Assembly (NCBI RefSeq): GCF_016735695.1
Contig: NZ_JAERQD010000002.1
Location: 62,001 to 126,000, forward strand
Direction of reading: 5' to 3'
Origin: Microvirga zambiensis WSM3693
Lineage (GTDB): Bacteria > Pseudomonadota > Alphaproteobacteria > Rhizobiales > Beijerinckiaceae
DNA: 64,000 nucleotides
Shown: in pieces, positions 36,301 through 45,870 of the stretch
Numbering within the stretch: position 1 is the first letter of the stretch
Layout: each line of letters begins with the position of its first letter
Notes under the pieces: generated by a model
Told to the model about the DNA's origin: nothing
What the model saw: the letters and a program-made list of their open reading frames with translations, nothing else
The model's database searches: none
Translations under genes and position numbers: made by a program

Positions 36301-39300
36301 GGAAGATCAGTTCGGAAGGTTGAAGACCCGATTGACGGCCGGCCGACGAGCATCCTGGCATTCCTCTCCGAGCGAGGCTTCACCAGCATGGAGTTCCAGC
36401 GCCTGAGAAGCTCCGGCACCTGCTCGGCCGCCATGGGCTTCGCATAGAGATAGCCCTGGGCATGATCGCAGCCCAGCTCCCGCAGGCGGCGCGCCTGCCC
36501 ATGCGTCTCCACCCCCTCCGCCGTGATCGCAAGCTGAAGGCTCCTGCCCAGGCTGATGACGGCGGCGATGATCGCCTCGTCGTCGGAATCGTGCTCGAGG
36601 TCCCTCACGAAGCTGCGGTCGATCTTGATGTGATCGACGGGGAACTGCTTCAGATGGGTCAGCGAGGCGTAGCCGGTGCCGAAATCGTCGAGGGCAATCT
36701 GGATCCCTTGCTGCCGGAATTGGGCGAGCGCAGAGGACACGCTGTCGGAATTGCGCCCGAGGAGTACGGTCTCCGTGACCTCCACCTCGAAGACGCTCGG
36801 CGGCACCTTGAGCCAGTCGAGCGTCCGCAGCATGTTGTCGACGATGCCCGATTGGGCGAACTCCGCCGGAGACAGATTCAAGGCGATCCGGCCGAAGGAG
36901 AGATCCTGATCGAGCCATTGGCGCACATCGGCGGCGATCTTCGAGGTCAGCAGCTTGCCCATGGTCGCTGCAATCTCGTGATCCTCGAAGACGGCGCCGA
37001 AGAAGGCGGGTGTCAGGATGCCTTCGCTGGGATGCCGCCAGCGCGCAAGCGCCTCGAGGCCGACGATCTCGCCCGTCGCGAGATTCACCTTCGGCTGATA
37101 GAACGGAACGATCTCGTCGCTGGCGATTGCTTCCCGGATTCCTCTGCCGAGAGACACGCGCTGCTCGATCGCCTTTCTCATCTCGGGCGAATAGGTGATG
37201 ACCCGGTTGCGGCCCCGCGATTTCGCCTGATACATCGCGATATCCGCATCCTTCACCAGCTCGGTCGGCGTCCCGTCGTGATCGGGATAGGCGGCGATGC
37301 CGATGCTCACCCTGCTGACGAGCGTGCGCTTCTGGTAGGTAAACGGCTGGCGCAGCATTTCTCCGATCAGCGATCCCAGCCTGTTGGCATTCTCGAGCTT
37401 GAGCGGCTCAACGACGAGCACCGCGAACTCGTCGCCGCCGATGCGCGCCACCGTATCGCACTTGCGGACCATCGCGGACAGGCGACGGGCCGTCTCCTGC
37501 AGCAGGGCATCGCCCGCATCGTGACCGAGCGTGTCGTTGATGTCCTTGAAATCGTCGAGGTCGATCAGAAGCAGGCTCACGCTGCTGCCGGCCTGCGCGG
37601 CCTGGGCGAGAGCGGCTTCGAGACGATGCTGGAAGAGATTGCGATTGGGCAGCCCGGTGAGAGCGTCGTGATTGGCCGAGCGCCAGATCTCCTCTTCGGC
37701 CTCCTTGTGCTCGCTGATATCGAAGGTCACGCCGACGATGCGATCGGGCGCGGCCTGCTCGCCCCGGGCCCGTAGCCAGCGCACCTCACCGCCCGGCATC
37801 ACATAGCGGCATTCGATGGAATCCGAACCGCTGGTCTGGATCCGCTTCAGAAATCCCTCGACCTTCTGATGATCCTCCGGATGGATGCCCGTCATGAAGG
37901 TTCTGTCCAGGCCGGGATGGATGCCCAAGAGAGCAAGCGAGTTCTCCGAACGCGTGGTGGCGTCCGTTTGCGGGTTGAACTCCCAGGCGATCATATGAGC
38001 GGCCTTCAAGGCCAGCTGCAGCCGCTCCTCGCTGTCGCTCAACGCCTGTTCGGATTGCTTGCGCTCATGGATGTCCATGGCGATGCCGAACCATTGCTCG
38101 ACATGGCCCTCTTCGTTCTTGAGGGGCTGCCCACGAACGATGAACCATCGATACATGCCGTCCGAAGCGCGGCGGAGCGACATCTCGATCTCGAAGGACA
38201 CACCCTTTGCAAGCGCATCCTTCCACTGGCCTACGATTGTCTCGCGATGCGAAGGCTGGACGACGCAGGTCCATCCCTCTCGCGGCGAGGCATCCGAGCG
38301 CAGCCCCGTGTACTCGTACCAGACGTCGTTGCAATAGGTGAATTCTCCGTCAGGATCGGTGAACCAGACCACCTGCGGCGACGAGAAGGAGAGCGGCATC
38401 ACGTCGACGAGGGTGCGCAGACGCTGCTCGCTCCGGCGCAGGCTCTGCTCGGTATGGCGAAACTCCGTGATGTCGCGGGAAATGCATAGGAAGCCCTGCG
38501 GCGCGCTGCTTCTCCCCATGATGGGCGAGACGACAACGTCCCACCATTTCGGCGCTCTCGCCGCTACCGCGCACGGCCCCTGGAAGCGACCCGTGACCCC
38601 GGTCCTGGCAGCCTCGATCGCCCTGTGCGCATCCTCTCCGGCAGCGCTGCTCCAGAGATCGCACCAGCTGCGTCCCTCCACCGCGCCGAAGTCGGAGACT
38701 TCCATGGCGCGCATGCCGCCCTGGCTCATGAAGCGGAGGCGTCTTTGCAGGTCTAAGACCATGATGCAATCGTCGGAGCTTGCCAGAAGCCGGCGCGAGA
38801 ACTCCTCGCTCTCCGCCACCGCTCTGTTCGCGAGCTTCAACTCGAGCTGGCACATGACTGCGCGCGCCAGAGCGGCGAGTGCTTCTTCCTGCTGCGGATT
38901 CAGTCCTTCCGGGCGGGCTTCGCGATCGAGAACGCAAAGCATGCCGAGAGGGAGACCGTCAGCGGTTCTCAATGGAGCCCCTGCATAAAAGGACGGCAGG
39001 GGAATGCCGTAGACTCTAGGAAGATCGAGGAAGCGCGGATCCGCATTCAGGTCGGAGACGACGAACAATCCCGGTTCCAGCATGGCATGGCTGCAGACCG
39101 ATGCCTCCCGGGGAACCTCGGTGATATCCAATCCGATCTTCGCCTTGAGCCACTGACGATGCTCATCGATGAAGGAAATGTAGGCGATCGAGGCATCGCA
39201 TATCTGGGCCGCAATCCTCGCGATGCTGTCGAACTCGACCTCCGGCTCGGTATCCAGAATGTCGAGTTTCTGGAGCGCGGCAAGACGGTCGACCTCTTTC

Positions 39301-39338
39301 CATTCAGGCAGATTGCTGGACCTTGGACGCTCGATCAT
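36294..39338 (-). CDS. GAF-PAS-PAS-PAS-GGDEF-EAL cyclic-di-GMP enzyme
   Basis: Signalling protein of 1014 residues without membrane segments. Domains: GAF (about 20-165), PAS (180-295), PAS (315-425), PAS (440-545), GGDEF (550-715) and EAL (735-985). The diguanylate cyclase motif GGDEF is intact (634-638) with an RxxD inhibitory site five residues before it (RKCD, 625-628). The phosphodiesterase EAL motif is intact (762-764), and the DDFGTGYASL loop and EGVE are present. It could therefore make and break c-di-GMP. Its position next to ftcR and the chemotaxis genes suggests control of motility; which activity dominates is unknown. Confidence 0.92.
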   Translation of the reverse strand: MIERPRSSNLPEWKEVDRLAALQKLDILDTEPEVEFDSIARIAAQICDASIAYISFIDEHRQWLKAKIGLDITEVPREASVCSHAMLEPGLFVVSDLNADPRFLDLPRVYGIPLPSFYAGAPLRTADGLPLGMLCVLDREARPEGLNPQQEEALAALARAVMCQLELKLANRAVAESEEFSRRLLASSDDCIMVLDLQRRLRFMSQGGMRAMEVSDFGAVEGRSWCDLWSSAAGEDAHRAIEAARTGVTGRFQGPCAVAARAPKWWDVVVSPIMGRSSAPQGFLCISRDITEFRHTEQSLRRSEQRLRTLVDVMPLSFSSPQVVWFTDPDGEFTYCNDVWYEYTGLRSDASPREGWTCVVQPSHRETIVGQWKDALAKGVSFEIEMSLRRASDGMYRWFIVRGQPLKNEEGHVEQWFGIAMDIHERKQSEQALSDSEERLQLALKAAHMIAWEFNPQTDATTRSENSLALLGIHPGLDRTFMTGIHPEDHQKVEGFLKRIQTSGSDSIECRYVMPGGEVRWLRARGEQAAPDRIVGVTFDISEHKEAEEEIWRSANHDALTGLPNRNLFQHRLEAALAQAAQAGSSVSLLLIDLDDFKDINDTLGHDAGDALLQETARRLSAMVRKCDTVARIGGDEFAVLVVEPLKLENANRLGSLIGEMLRQPFTYQKRTLVSRVSIGIAAYPDHDGTPTELVKDADIAMYQAKSRGRNRVITYSPEMRKAIEQRVSLGRGIREAIASDEIVPFYQPKVNLATGEIVGLEALARWRHPSEGILTPAFFGAVFEDHEIAATMGKLLTSKIAADVRQWLDQDLSFGRIALNLSPAEFAQSGIVDNMLRTLDWLKVPPSVFEVEVTETVLLGRNSDSVSSALAQFRQQGIQIALDDFGTGYASLTHLKQFPVDHIKIDRSFVRDLEHDSDDEAIIAAVISLGRSLQLAITAEGVETHGQARRLRELGCDHAQGYLYAKPMAAEQVPELLRRWNSMLVKPRSERNARMLVGRPSIGSSTFRTDLPL

Positions 39339-40132
39339 ACGAAAAACTGCCCGCTCGGAAACTGTGCGCTCCTTGAAAAGCTGCCGGAGTTCAACCGACT
39401 CAACGGAATGGCATCATGCCTCGAGCGGAGCTCGATCCGTTGCACTCATGATCCGGGCTCAAGACCGGTAAAATGGCAGCGCGTCATGCCGACCTTCGCA
39501 GGGAAGGCTTGCCATAGTGCTGGTGACCTATTGTCCGCAATGAATGAACTATAGTCAGCTTCAGGAAATACTGGTGGGCCAGATTGCGGTCAAGAATCGG
39601 CGGCCACCTACGATCACTTAGAGTTAACGGAATAAATGGCAGGTCCCTTTTGGTGTCGACAGCATATTCCGCCGGAGCATTCCACGAGGCCGAATCTTGT
39701 CTGAGTCGCGCTTGCGGTCCGTCCCGACGCGCCTGATCCGGCATAAGCTGCTTGAGCACGAACAGGTGCTTCTACGTACGCAATACTTGCGGAAACTACG
39801 TAGTGACAATGTTGCCGGGGCGGATGGTGCGGGAGCGTGCCCACCGGCAGGATTTTCGGACCATCGGAAAAGACGTGTCCTATCAGATCCTTGGCGTGTC
39901 TGGCGTGGGCGCCATGCTCTCAGCCGGCAATATCTTACCGGCCGATTAAGGTTGATTAAGACCGATTAACCATAAGCTCTCGGCGGGTCCCATTCTTTAC
40001 GTATTGTCCGCCGACTCGGCAAAATATACCTTCCAACTCAGCCGCAGAGAGCGACTCTGTTGAGTATAAAAACTGCAAGCGGCAAATAAAAATAGATTAG
40101 ACGCACTTAATTACTAAGGCGGGGCAGAGAAA
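39339..40132. other. Long regulatory region upstream of ftcR
   Basis: About 790 bases. It holds three TACGTA hexamers (39773-39778, 39797-39802, 39998-40003) and three GATTAA repeats exactly 10 bases apart (39944-39969), the last continuing as TTAACCAT, a known CtrA-type half-site. A short frame (39752-39949) has a faint PilZ-like ending. The final 60 bases are AT-rich. No secure gene. Confidence 0.6.
39944..39973 (+). promoter_or_regulatory. Phased GATTAA repeats and CtrA-like half-site
   Basis: GATTAA occurs at 39944, 39954 and 39964, one helical turn apart. The last copy runs into TTAACCAT (39966-39973), the 8-base half-site that CtrA uses in Caulobacter and Brucella. It lies 160 bases upstream of ftcR and in the same orientation. 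The arrangement fits a cooperative regulator; which one is not shown. Confidence 0.45.
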
Positions 40133-40819
40133 ATGTATATCGTCGTCGATGACCGGCAGATGGTAACGTCCGGATATGTTGCGAGCTTCAAGCGTGAAGG
40201 CATATCCTCCCTTGGCTTATACGCAAACGAATTCAGCGACTGGCTGGAAACAGCCTCCGATTCAGACCTCGATGCCATTCAGGGTTTCGTTCTCGGCACC
40301 TTCGACGAGCGGGTCCAGTCGGCGGAAAGCATCCGGCGCTACTCCAAGGCGCCGATCATCGCCCTGAGCGACATTCGCTCCCTCGAGGAGACCCTCGAGC
40401 TCTTCACCGCGAAATTCGACGACGTGGTCCGTAAGCCGGTTCATGTCCGGGAAATCCTGGCCCGCTCCGAGGCGGTCTGGAGGCGCGTGAATGCCAATGC
40501 CGGCAAGAAGACGCAGAACGAGGGCGACAAGCTCAAGGTGTTCTTCGATGGGCGCGACCCGGAGATCGACGGCCTTCCGCTGGCGCTTCCGCGCCGCGAG
40601 CGGCACATCCTCGAATATCTCGTCCGCAAGCGGGGGCACCGGCTCACCAAAAAGCAGATCTTCGATGCGGTCTACGGCATCTACAGCGACGACGTCGAGG
40701 ACAGCGTGGTCGAGGGCCATATCAGCAAGCTGCGCAAAAAGCTGCGCCAGCGTCTGGGATACGACCCGATCGATGCCAAGCGCTATATCGGCTACTCCTA
40801 CGTCGGCGCCGCATCTTGA
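40133..40819 (+). CDS. ftcR: Flagellar transcriptional regulator FtcR
   Basis: OmpR/PhoB-type regulator of 228 residues that activates flagellar genes in Brucella and Sinorhizobium relatives (there also called Rem). I recognise the FtcR pattern: YIVVDDRQMVTSGY, DDVVRKPVHVREILAR, VFFDGRDPEI, LPRRERHILEYLVRKRG and HISKLRKKLRQRLGYDPID. The receiver keeps D6/D7 and K101 but has hydrophobic residues (GFVLG) where the phosphorylated aspartate should be, so it probably works without phosphorylation. The C-terminal winged helix is complete. A terminator follows. Confidence 0.93.
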   Translation: MYIVVDDRQMVTSGYVASFKREGISSLGLYANEFSDWLETASDSDLDAIQGFVLGTFDERVQSAESIRRYSKAPIIALSDIRSLEETLELFTAKFDDVVRKPVHVREILARSEAVWRRVNANAGKKTQNEGDKLKVFFDGRDPEIDGLPLALPRRERHILEYLVRKRGHRLTKKQIFDAVYGIYSDDVEDSVVEGHISKLRKKLRQRLGYDPIDAKRYIGYSYVGAAS

Positions 40820-40838
40820 AATTTTGAGCAATGAAGAT

Positions 40839-40873
40839 CGACTGTCCGGGATGAACTTCCGGGCAGTCGTTTT
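40839..40873 (+). terminator. Intrinsic terminator after ftcR
   Basis: An 11-pair stem, CGACTGTCCGG with CCGGGCAGTCG (one G-T), followed by TTTT. It sits between ftcR and the chemoreceptor gene, so the two are separate transcripts. Confidence 0.8.
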
Positions 40874-40904
40874 CGTATGAAACGCAATCCATCAGGTTAA
40901 TTCG

Positions 40905-42578
40905 ATGTCTTTCACAATTTCCCGTCGCCTTGCCGTCCTTGTCGCAACAGCCATTCTGCTGTGCGTCGCAGCGATCGTCGTCGAGCTCTATGCCATCCGC
41001 GACTCCATCGTCCGCGAACGCAAGGTCGCCATTGCAGGCCAGGTCGAGGCCGCGCTGTCGGTAGTCAAGAGCATCGCCGCGGAGGCCGATGCGGGCCGTG
41101 TATCCAAGGAAGAAGCTCAGGCCCGCGCCAAGACCGCGATGCGGGCGATCCGGTTCGGTAACAACGACTACTTCTATGTCTACGATTATGAGGGCGTGAA
41201 CCTCGCCCACGGCGTGAACCCGAAGCTGGAAGGTCAGAACCTGATGGACCAGCGCGATGCCAATGGCGTGCGCTACATGTTCGAGGTCGTGCAGGCGGCA
41301 AAGCAGGGCGGTGGCTACGTCAATTTCCTCTTCCCGCGCCCCGGGCAGCCCGAGCCGTCGCCCAAGCTCGCCTATTCGCTTGCCTTCGCGCCCTGGCAAT
41401 GGGTGATCGGCACCGGCGTCTATACCGACGATATCGACGCCATCTTCAAGGACCGCGTGTTTGAGGCCGGCGCCTGGGTGGCGGGCCTCCTCGCCGTGAT
41501 GATCGCCTGCGCCTGGTTCCTCGCCCGCGGCCTCGTCAGGCCGGTTCAGGCTCTTACCACCACGATGGATGCGCTTGCCGCCGGCGAGACCGAAATCGCC
41601 ATTCCGTCCGTCAGCCGCTCCGATGAGATCGGCGCGATGGCCCGTTCGGTCCAAACCTTCAAGGACGCCATCATCGCCAAGCGGCGCGCCGATGAGACGG
41701 CCATGCTCGAACTGGAGGCGAAGACCCGCCGCGCGCAGATGCTCGACGAAATGACCCGGAAGTTCGAGGTGAATGTCAGCACCATGACTCATGCCCTCGC
41801 CAATGCGGCGTCGGACATGGAATCCACGGCGCAGTCCATGACCTCGGTTGCCGACCAGACCAACGATCAGTCGGTCAATGTCGCCTCCGCTGCACAGCAG
41901 ACCACCGCCAATGTTCAGACCGTCGCCGCGGCGACGGAAGAGCTCTCGATCTCGATTCGCGAAATTGCGAGCCAAGTGGCGGAATCCTCCCGCATCGCCG
42001 GCCAGGCGGTGGAGGACGCGAAGCGGACGGACGAGACCGTGCAGACGCTCGCGACCGTGGCCGACAAGATCGGCACCGTCATTCAGCTGATCAACACCAT
42101 CGCTAGCCAGACGAACCTGCTCGCCCTCAACGCGACCATCGAGGCCGCCCGCGCTGGCGAAGCCGGGAAGGGCTTCGCGGTGGTCGCCATGGAGGTGAAG
42201 GATCTCGCGAGCCAGACCGGCAAGGCGACGGACGAGATTGCGGCGCAGATCACCGCGATCCAGCAGGCGACGCAGGAATCGGTAGCTGCGATCCAGAACG
42301 TCGCCAAGACCATCGGCGAGATGTCGCATATCTCGACCATGATCGCTGCCGCCATGGAAGAGCAGGGCGCCGCGACCGGCGAGATATCGCGCAACATCCA
42401 GGAGGCTGCCCGTGGCACGGAACTGGTGACCGGCAGTATCGCGCTGGTGCGCCAGGGCGCCGGCGAGACCGGATCGGCCGCATCGCAGGTTCTGGGCGCG
42501 GCACGCGAGCTTTCGCACCATTCCGCGAATCTCAGCCGCGAAGTGGATGCTTTCCTGTCAGGCATCAAGGCGGCCTGA
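40905..42578 (+). CDS. Methyl-accepting chemotaxis protein (Cache sensor)
   Basis: Membrane chemoreceptor of 557 residues. Transmembrane helices are at about 8-28 and 188-208, enclosing a periplasmic single-Cache domain ([36 protein letters not shown]). A HAMP domain follows ([17 protein letters not shown]), then the signalling helices with the conserved hairpin tip ([18 protein letters not shown]). There is no C-terminal CheR-docking pentapeptide. Sensors of this Cache type often bind small carboxylates; the ligand here is unknown. It lies just upstream of the cheA operon. Confidence 0.93.
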   Translation: MSFTISRRLAVLVATAILLCVAAIVVELYAIRDSIVRERKVAIAGQVEAALSVVKSIAAEADAGRVSKEEAQARAKTAMRAIRFGNNDYFYVYDYEGVNLAHGVNPKLEGQNLMDQRDANGVRYMFEVVQAAKQGGGYVNFLFPRPGQPEPSPKLAYSLAFAPWQWVIGTGVYTDDIDAIFKDRVFEAGAWVAGLLAVMIACAWFLARGLVRPVQALTTTMDALAAGETEIAIPSVSRSDEIGAMARSVQTFKDAIIAKRRADETAMLELEAKTRRAQMLDEMTRKFEVNVSTMTHALANAASDMESTAQSMTSVADQTNDQSVNVASAAQQTTANVQTVAAATEELSISIREIASQVAESSRIAGQAVEDAKRTDETVQTLATVADKIGTVIQLINTIASQTNLLALNATIEAARAGEAGKGFAVVAMEVKDLASQTGKATDEIAAQITAIQQATQESVAAIQNVAKTIGEMSHISTMIAAAMEEQGAATGEISRNIQEAARGTELVTGSIALVRQGAGETGSAASQVLGAARELSHHSANLSREVDAFLSGIKAA

Positions 42579-43069
42579 ACCGGACGCTGAGCATGGCGAT
42601 CGAACGAGCGGAACTCTCCCGACACCTTTGTCTGCGCGAGAGATCCGCTTCGTTCATGTTGCGGTTGCGATTAGCAATTCATCAACCATGCCGTCGCTTC
42701 GTATCGCCTTGAGCCAGTGCAAATTCTGCAACGAAACGCCAAGTCGTTAACTTTATTGCAGGAAACGGAGATTTAAATTTCCTCAGCGTCAGGCGGAGGC
42801 TGACGGTTAGAAGAAGTGTTCCGGCAGATCGGGTCGATGAAGCGGCCTTGGTCGGGAGAGTTGCTCTCGGTGGAACGAATGTCGACATCTGACAGGTGAA
42901 CAAGGCGCTTCGATCATCACCGGCGCCTTTTGGGGATTTCCAAGCAATCCCTCAAGCATGAACATGAGGTTCAGCGCTTCATTATTGGCATTATGCCCGC
43001 GTGATCCATTCATCTTGAGGCGCCGCATTTGGTGCCCATCGTTCGCTTAGTAAGAGTTGAGACACGGCA
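42579..43069. other. Intergenic region before cheA
   Basis: About 490 bases. A hairpin AAGGCGC/GCGCCTT followed by TTTT lies at 42902-42932 and may be a terminator or attenuator in front of the cheA operon. No open frame has recognisable protein character; no tRNA was seen. Confidence 0.55.
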
Positions 43070-45868
43070 ATGGACGACCTCCTTCTTGAGTTTCTAACCG
43101 AGACCAACGAACATCTCGAGACGGTCGACGTGGAGATGGTCCGCTTCGAGCAAGATCCGAACAACGAAGCAATTCTCAGCAATATTTTTCGCTTAGTTCA
43201 TACGATCAAGGGAACCTGCGGCTTCCTCGGCCTGCCGCGTCTCGAAGCGCTCGCGCATGCCGCCGAGACGCTGATGGGTAAGTTCCGCGACGGTATGCCG
43301 GTGACGACCCCCGCCGTGTCGCTGATTCTCACCACCCTCGACCGGATCAAGGAGATCCTGGGCGAGCTGGAGCGCCAAGGCGCAGAACCGGAGGGATCCG
43401 ATTCCGACCTGATCGAGATGCTGGAAAAGATGGCGGCGCAGGAAGCGCCTCCGCCAGTGGCACCGGCGCAGCCCGTAAAATCGCAGACGTCCGGATCGAC
43501 TGTTTATCAGGTGCTCGAGCGCGAGCTGAAGCCGGGCGAGGTCTCCCTCGACGATCTGGAGCGCGCGTTCCAGGAGGCCCCTGGCCCGCAGACGGCATCT
43601 ACATCGGGATCGCTGACCTATCAGGTTCTTGAACGGCCGCTGAAGCCCGGTGAAGTGTCGCTGGATGAGCTTGAGCGCGCCTTTCGCGAGGCACCCGGGC
43701 CGGCACCTCTCGTCATCGAGAAGCCCGTCGCCAGCGCCCCGAAGGTCCCTGCGGCTCCGCCGGCCCCGGCACAATCCGCGAAGAAGAATGCGGAGACTTC
43801 CGATTCAGGCGAGAGCGGCGAAGGGATGGCCGGCAAGGTCCAGACCATCCGCGTCAACGTGGACACGCTCGAACATCTGATGACGATGGTGTCCGAGCTC
43901 GTGCTGACCCGCAATCAGCTGCTCGAAATCGCCCGCAGAAGCTCTGAAGATCACGGCTACAAGGTGCCGCTGCAGCGCCTGTCGCAGGTGACGGCGGAAC
44001 TGCAGGACGGCGTCATGAAGACCCGCATGCAGCCGATCGGCAATGCGTGGCAGAAGCTTCCTCGGGTGGTTCGCGACCTGTCGAACGAGCTTTCGAAGAA
44101 GATCGAGCTCGTCATGCAGGGAGCCGATACCGAGCTCGACCGGCAGGTGCTTGAGGTCATCAAGGACCCGCTCACGCATATGGTCCGCAACTCGGCCGAC
44201 CACGGCATCGAGAATCCTGCAGACCGCAAGGCCGCCGGCAAGCCGGAAAAGGGAACGATCCGCCTCAACGCCTATCACGAAGGTGGCTCGATCACCATCG
44301 AGATCGCCGACGACGGCAAGGGCTTGAACTTTGCAGCCATCCGCAAGAAGGCCGTTGAGCGGGGCATCGCGACGGATTCGGAAGTGGAGCGAATGAGCGA
44401 TGCGCAGGTCGCGAAGTTCATCTTCCATCCCGGCTTCTCGACCGCTGCCAAGGTCACCTCGGTCTCCGGCCGCGGCGTCGGCATGGACGTCGTCAAGACC
44501 AATATCGAGCTGATCGGCGGAACCGTCGACATCCGCTCCGAGCAGGGCCGAGGCACGACGTTCACCATCAAGATCCCGTTGACGCTCGCCATCGTCGCAG
44601 CGCTCATCGTGTCGTCCAAGGATCAGCGCTTCGCCATTCCGCAGGTCGCGGTTTCCGAGCTCGTCCGCGTGTCGCCGTCGTCGGAGCACTCCATCGAGCG
44701 CATCAACGGAACGCCCATCCTGCGCCTGCGCGACCGTCTGCTGCCGATCGTGCCTCTGTCGAAGGTCATGGGGCTGTCCGGCAACGAGGATGCCAATCAC
44801 GGCTTCGTGGTTGTGACCCAGGTTGCGCATCAGCGCTTCGGCATTCTCGTCGACGGCGTCTTCCATACGGAAGAAATCGTCGTGAAGCCGATGTCCTCCA
44901 AGCTGCGTCACATCCAGCTCTTCTCGGGCAACACCATCCTCGGCGATGGTGCCGTGGTTCTGATCATCGATCCGAACGGTCTGGCGCGCATGGTCGGATC
45001 GGAAGCGGACAGCAACGAGTTCCAGAGCGACGCCGGAACGGAGCAAACTGTTGCCGCGGCCGACGACATGACGAGCCTGCTCGTTTTCCGCGGCGGCGGC
45101 GAGAGCCTGAAGGCGGTGCCGCTGTCGCTCGTGACACGTCTCGAGGAGATCGAGGCCTCGACCATCGAATGGTCGAGCGGACGCCCGGTCGTTCAGTATC
45201 GCGGACGCCTGATGCCGCTGGTCTCCTGCGACGAGGAGCTGGCGATCAAGCGGCAGGGCATGCAGTCGCTGCTGGTCTTCTCCGATGGCGATGTTTCCAT
45301 GGGTCTGGCGGTTGCGGAGATTGTCGACATCGTCGAGGACAAGCTCGACGTCGAGCTTCTCGCCGAACGCTCCGATCTCGTCGGATCGGCGGTGGTGCGC
45401 GGGCGCACCACCGAGATCGTCAACGTGGCGCATTACCTGCCGATGGTGCTCGAAACCTGGGCGCGTAAGGATCGGCGCGCCAGCCAGGACAAGTCGCTGC
45501 TTCTCGTCGACAGCTCGACCTTCTTCCGCGACATGCTCGTGCCCGTGCTCAAGGCGTCCGGCTATCGCGTTCAGACCGCCTCGACCGCGCAAGAGGCGGT
45601 CCGTCTCCTGTCCGGCGGCCTCCATGCTGACATCGTCGTGACGGATCTCGAACTCTCCGGCCATTCCGGCTTCGCGCTGGTCGCCTCGCTGCGTGCCGAC
45701 CCGCATCATGCCAACACGCCCGTGATCGGAATGACGGTCAAGCCGGACCCGCAGCAGATCGCTCTCGCCAGAAAGCTGAGGATTTCCGAGATCGTATCGA
45801 AGATCGACCGGCGCGGCCTGCTTTCCGCCCTGGCCGAGCTCAATGCATCGTTTGAAGAGGCTGCTTGA
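43070..45868 (+). CDS. cheA: Hybrid chemotaxis histidine kinase CheA with receiver domain
   Basis: Central chemotaxis kinase of 932 residues. Order: HPt domain with phospho-histidine H44 (LVHTIKGTCGF); a linker with two tandem copies of a 34-residue unit (141-174 and 179-212); dimerisation helix (VNVDTLEHLMTMVSELVLTR); ATPase (HMVRNSADHGIE, GRGVGMDVVK); two CheW-like modules; and a C-terminal receiver (LLLVDSSTFFRDML, aspartate in VVTDLELSG). Receiver-bearing CheA occurs in several alphaproteobacteria. It starts the cheA-cheW-cheY-cheZ operon; cheR, cheB and cheD are absent here and must lie elsewhere. Confidence 0.95.
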   Translation: MDDLLLEFLTETNEHLETVDVEMVRFEQDPNNEAILSNIFRLVHTIKGTCGFLGLPRLEALAHAAETLMGKFRDGMPVTTPAVSLILTTLDRIKEILGELERQGAEPEGSDSDLIEMLEKMAAQEAPPPVAPAQPVKSQTSGSTVYQVLERELKPGEVSLDDLERAFQEAPGPQTASTSGSLTYQVLERPLKPGEVSLDELERAFREAPGPAPLVIEKPVASAPKVPAAPPAPAQSAKKNAETSDSGESGEGMAGKVQTIRVNVDTLEHLMTMVSELVLTRNQLLEIARRSSEDHGYKVPLQRLSQVTAELQDGVMKTRMQPIGNAWQKLPRVVRDLSNELSKKIELVMQGADTELDRQVLEVIKDPLTHMVRNSADHGIENPADRKAAGKPEKGTIRLNAYHEGGSITIEIADDGKGLNFAAIRKKAVERGIATDSEVERMSDAQVAKFIFHPGFSTAAKVTSVSGRGVGMDVVKTNIELIGGTVDIRSEQGRGTTFTIKIPLTLAIVAALIVSSKDQRFAIPQVAVSELVRVSPSSEHSIERINGTPILRLRDRLLPIVPLSKVMGLSGNEDANHGFVVVTQVAHQRFGILVDGVFHTEEIVVKPMSSKLRHIQLFSGNTILGDGAVVLIIDPNGLARMVGSEADSNEFQSDAGTEQTVAAADDMTSLLVFRGGGESLKAVPLSLVTRLEEIEASTIEWSSGRPVVQYRGRLMPLVSCDEELAIKRQGMQSLLVFSDGDVSMGLAVAEIVDIVEDKLDVELLAERSDLVGSAVVRGRTTEIVNVAHYLPMVLETWARKDRRASQDKSLLLVDSSTFFRDMLVPVLKASGYRVQTASTAQEAVRLLSGGLHADIVVTDLELSGHSGFALVASLRADPHHANTPVIGMTVKPDPQQIALARKLRISEIVSKIDRRGLLSALAELNASFEEAA

Positions 45869-45870
45869 TC

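Noticed and set aside
43805..45709. 634-residue antisense frame within cheA
   Set aside because: Fully inside cheA, whose domains are unmistakable.
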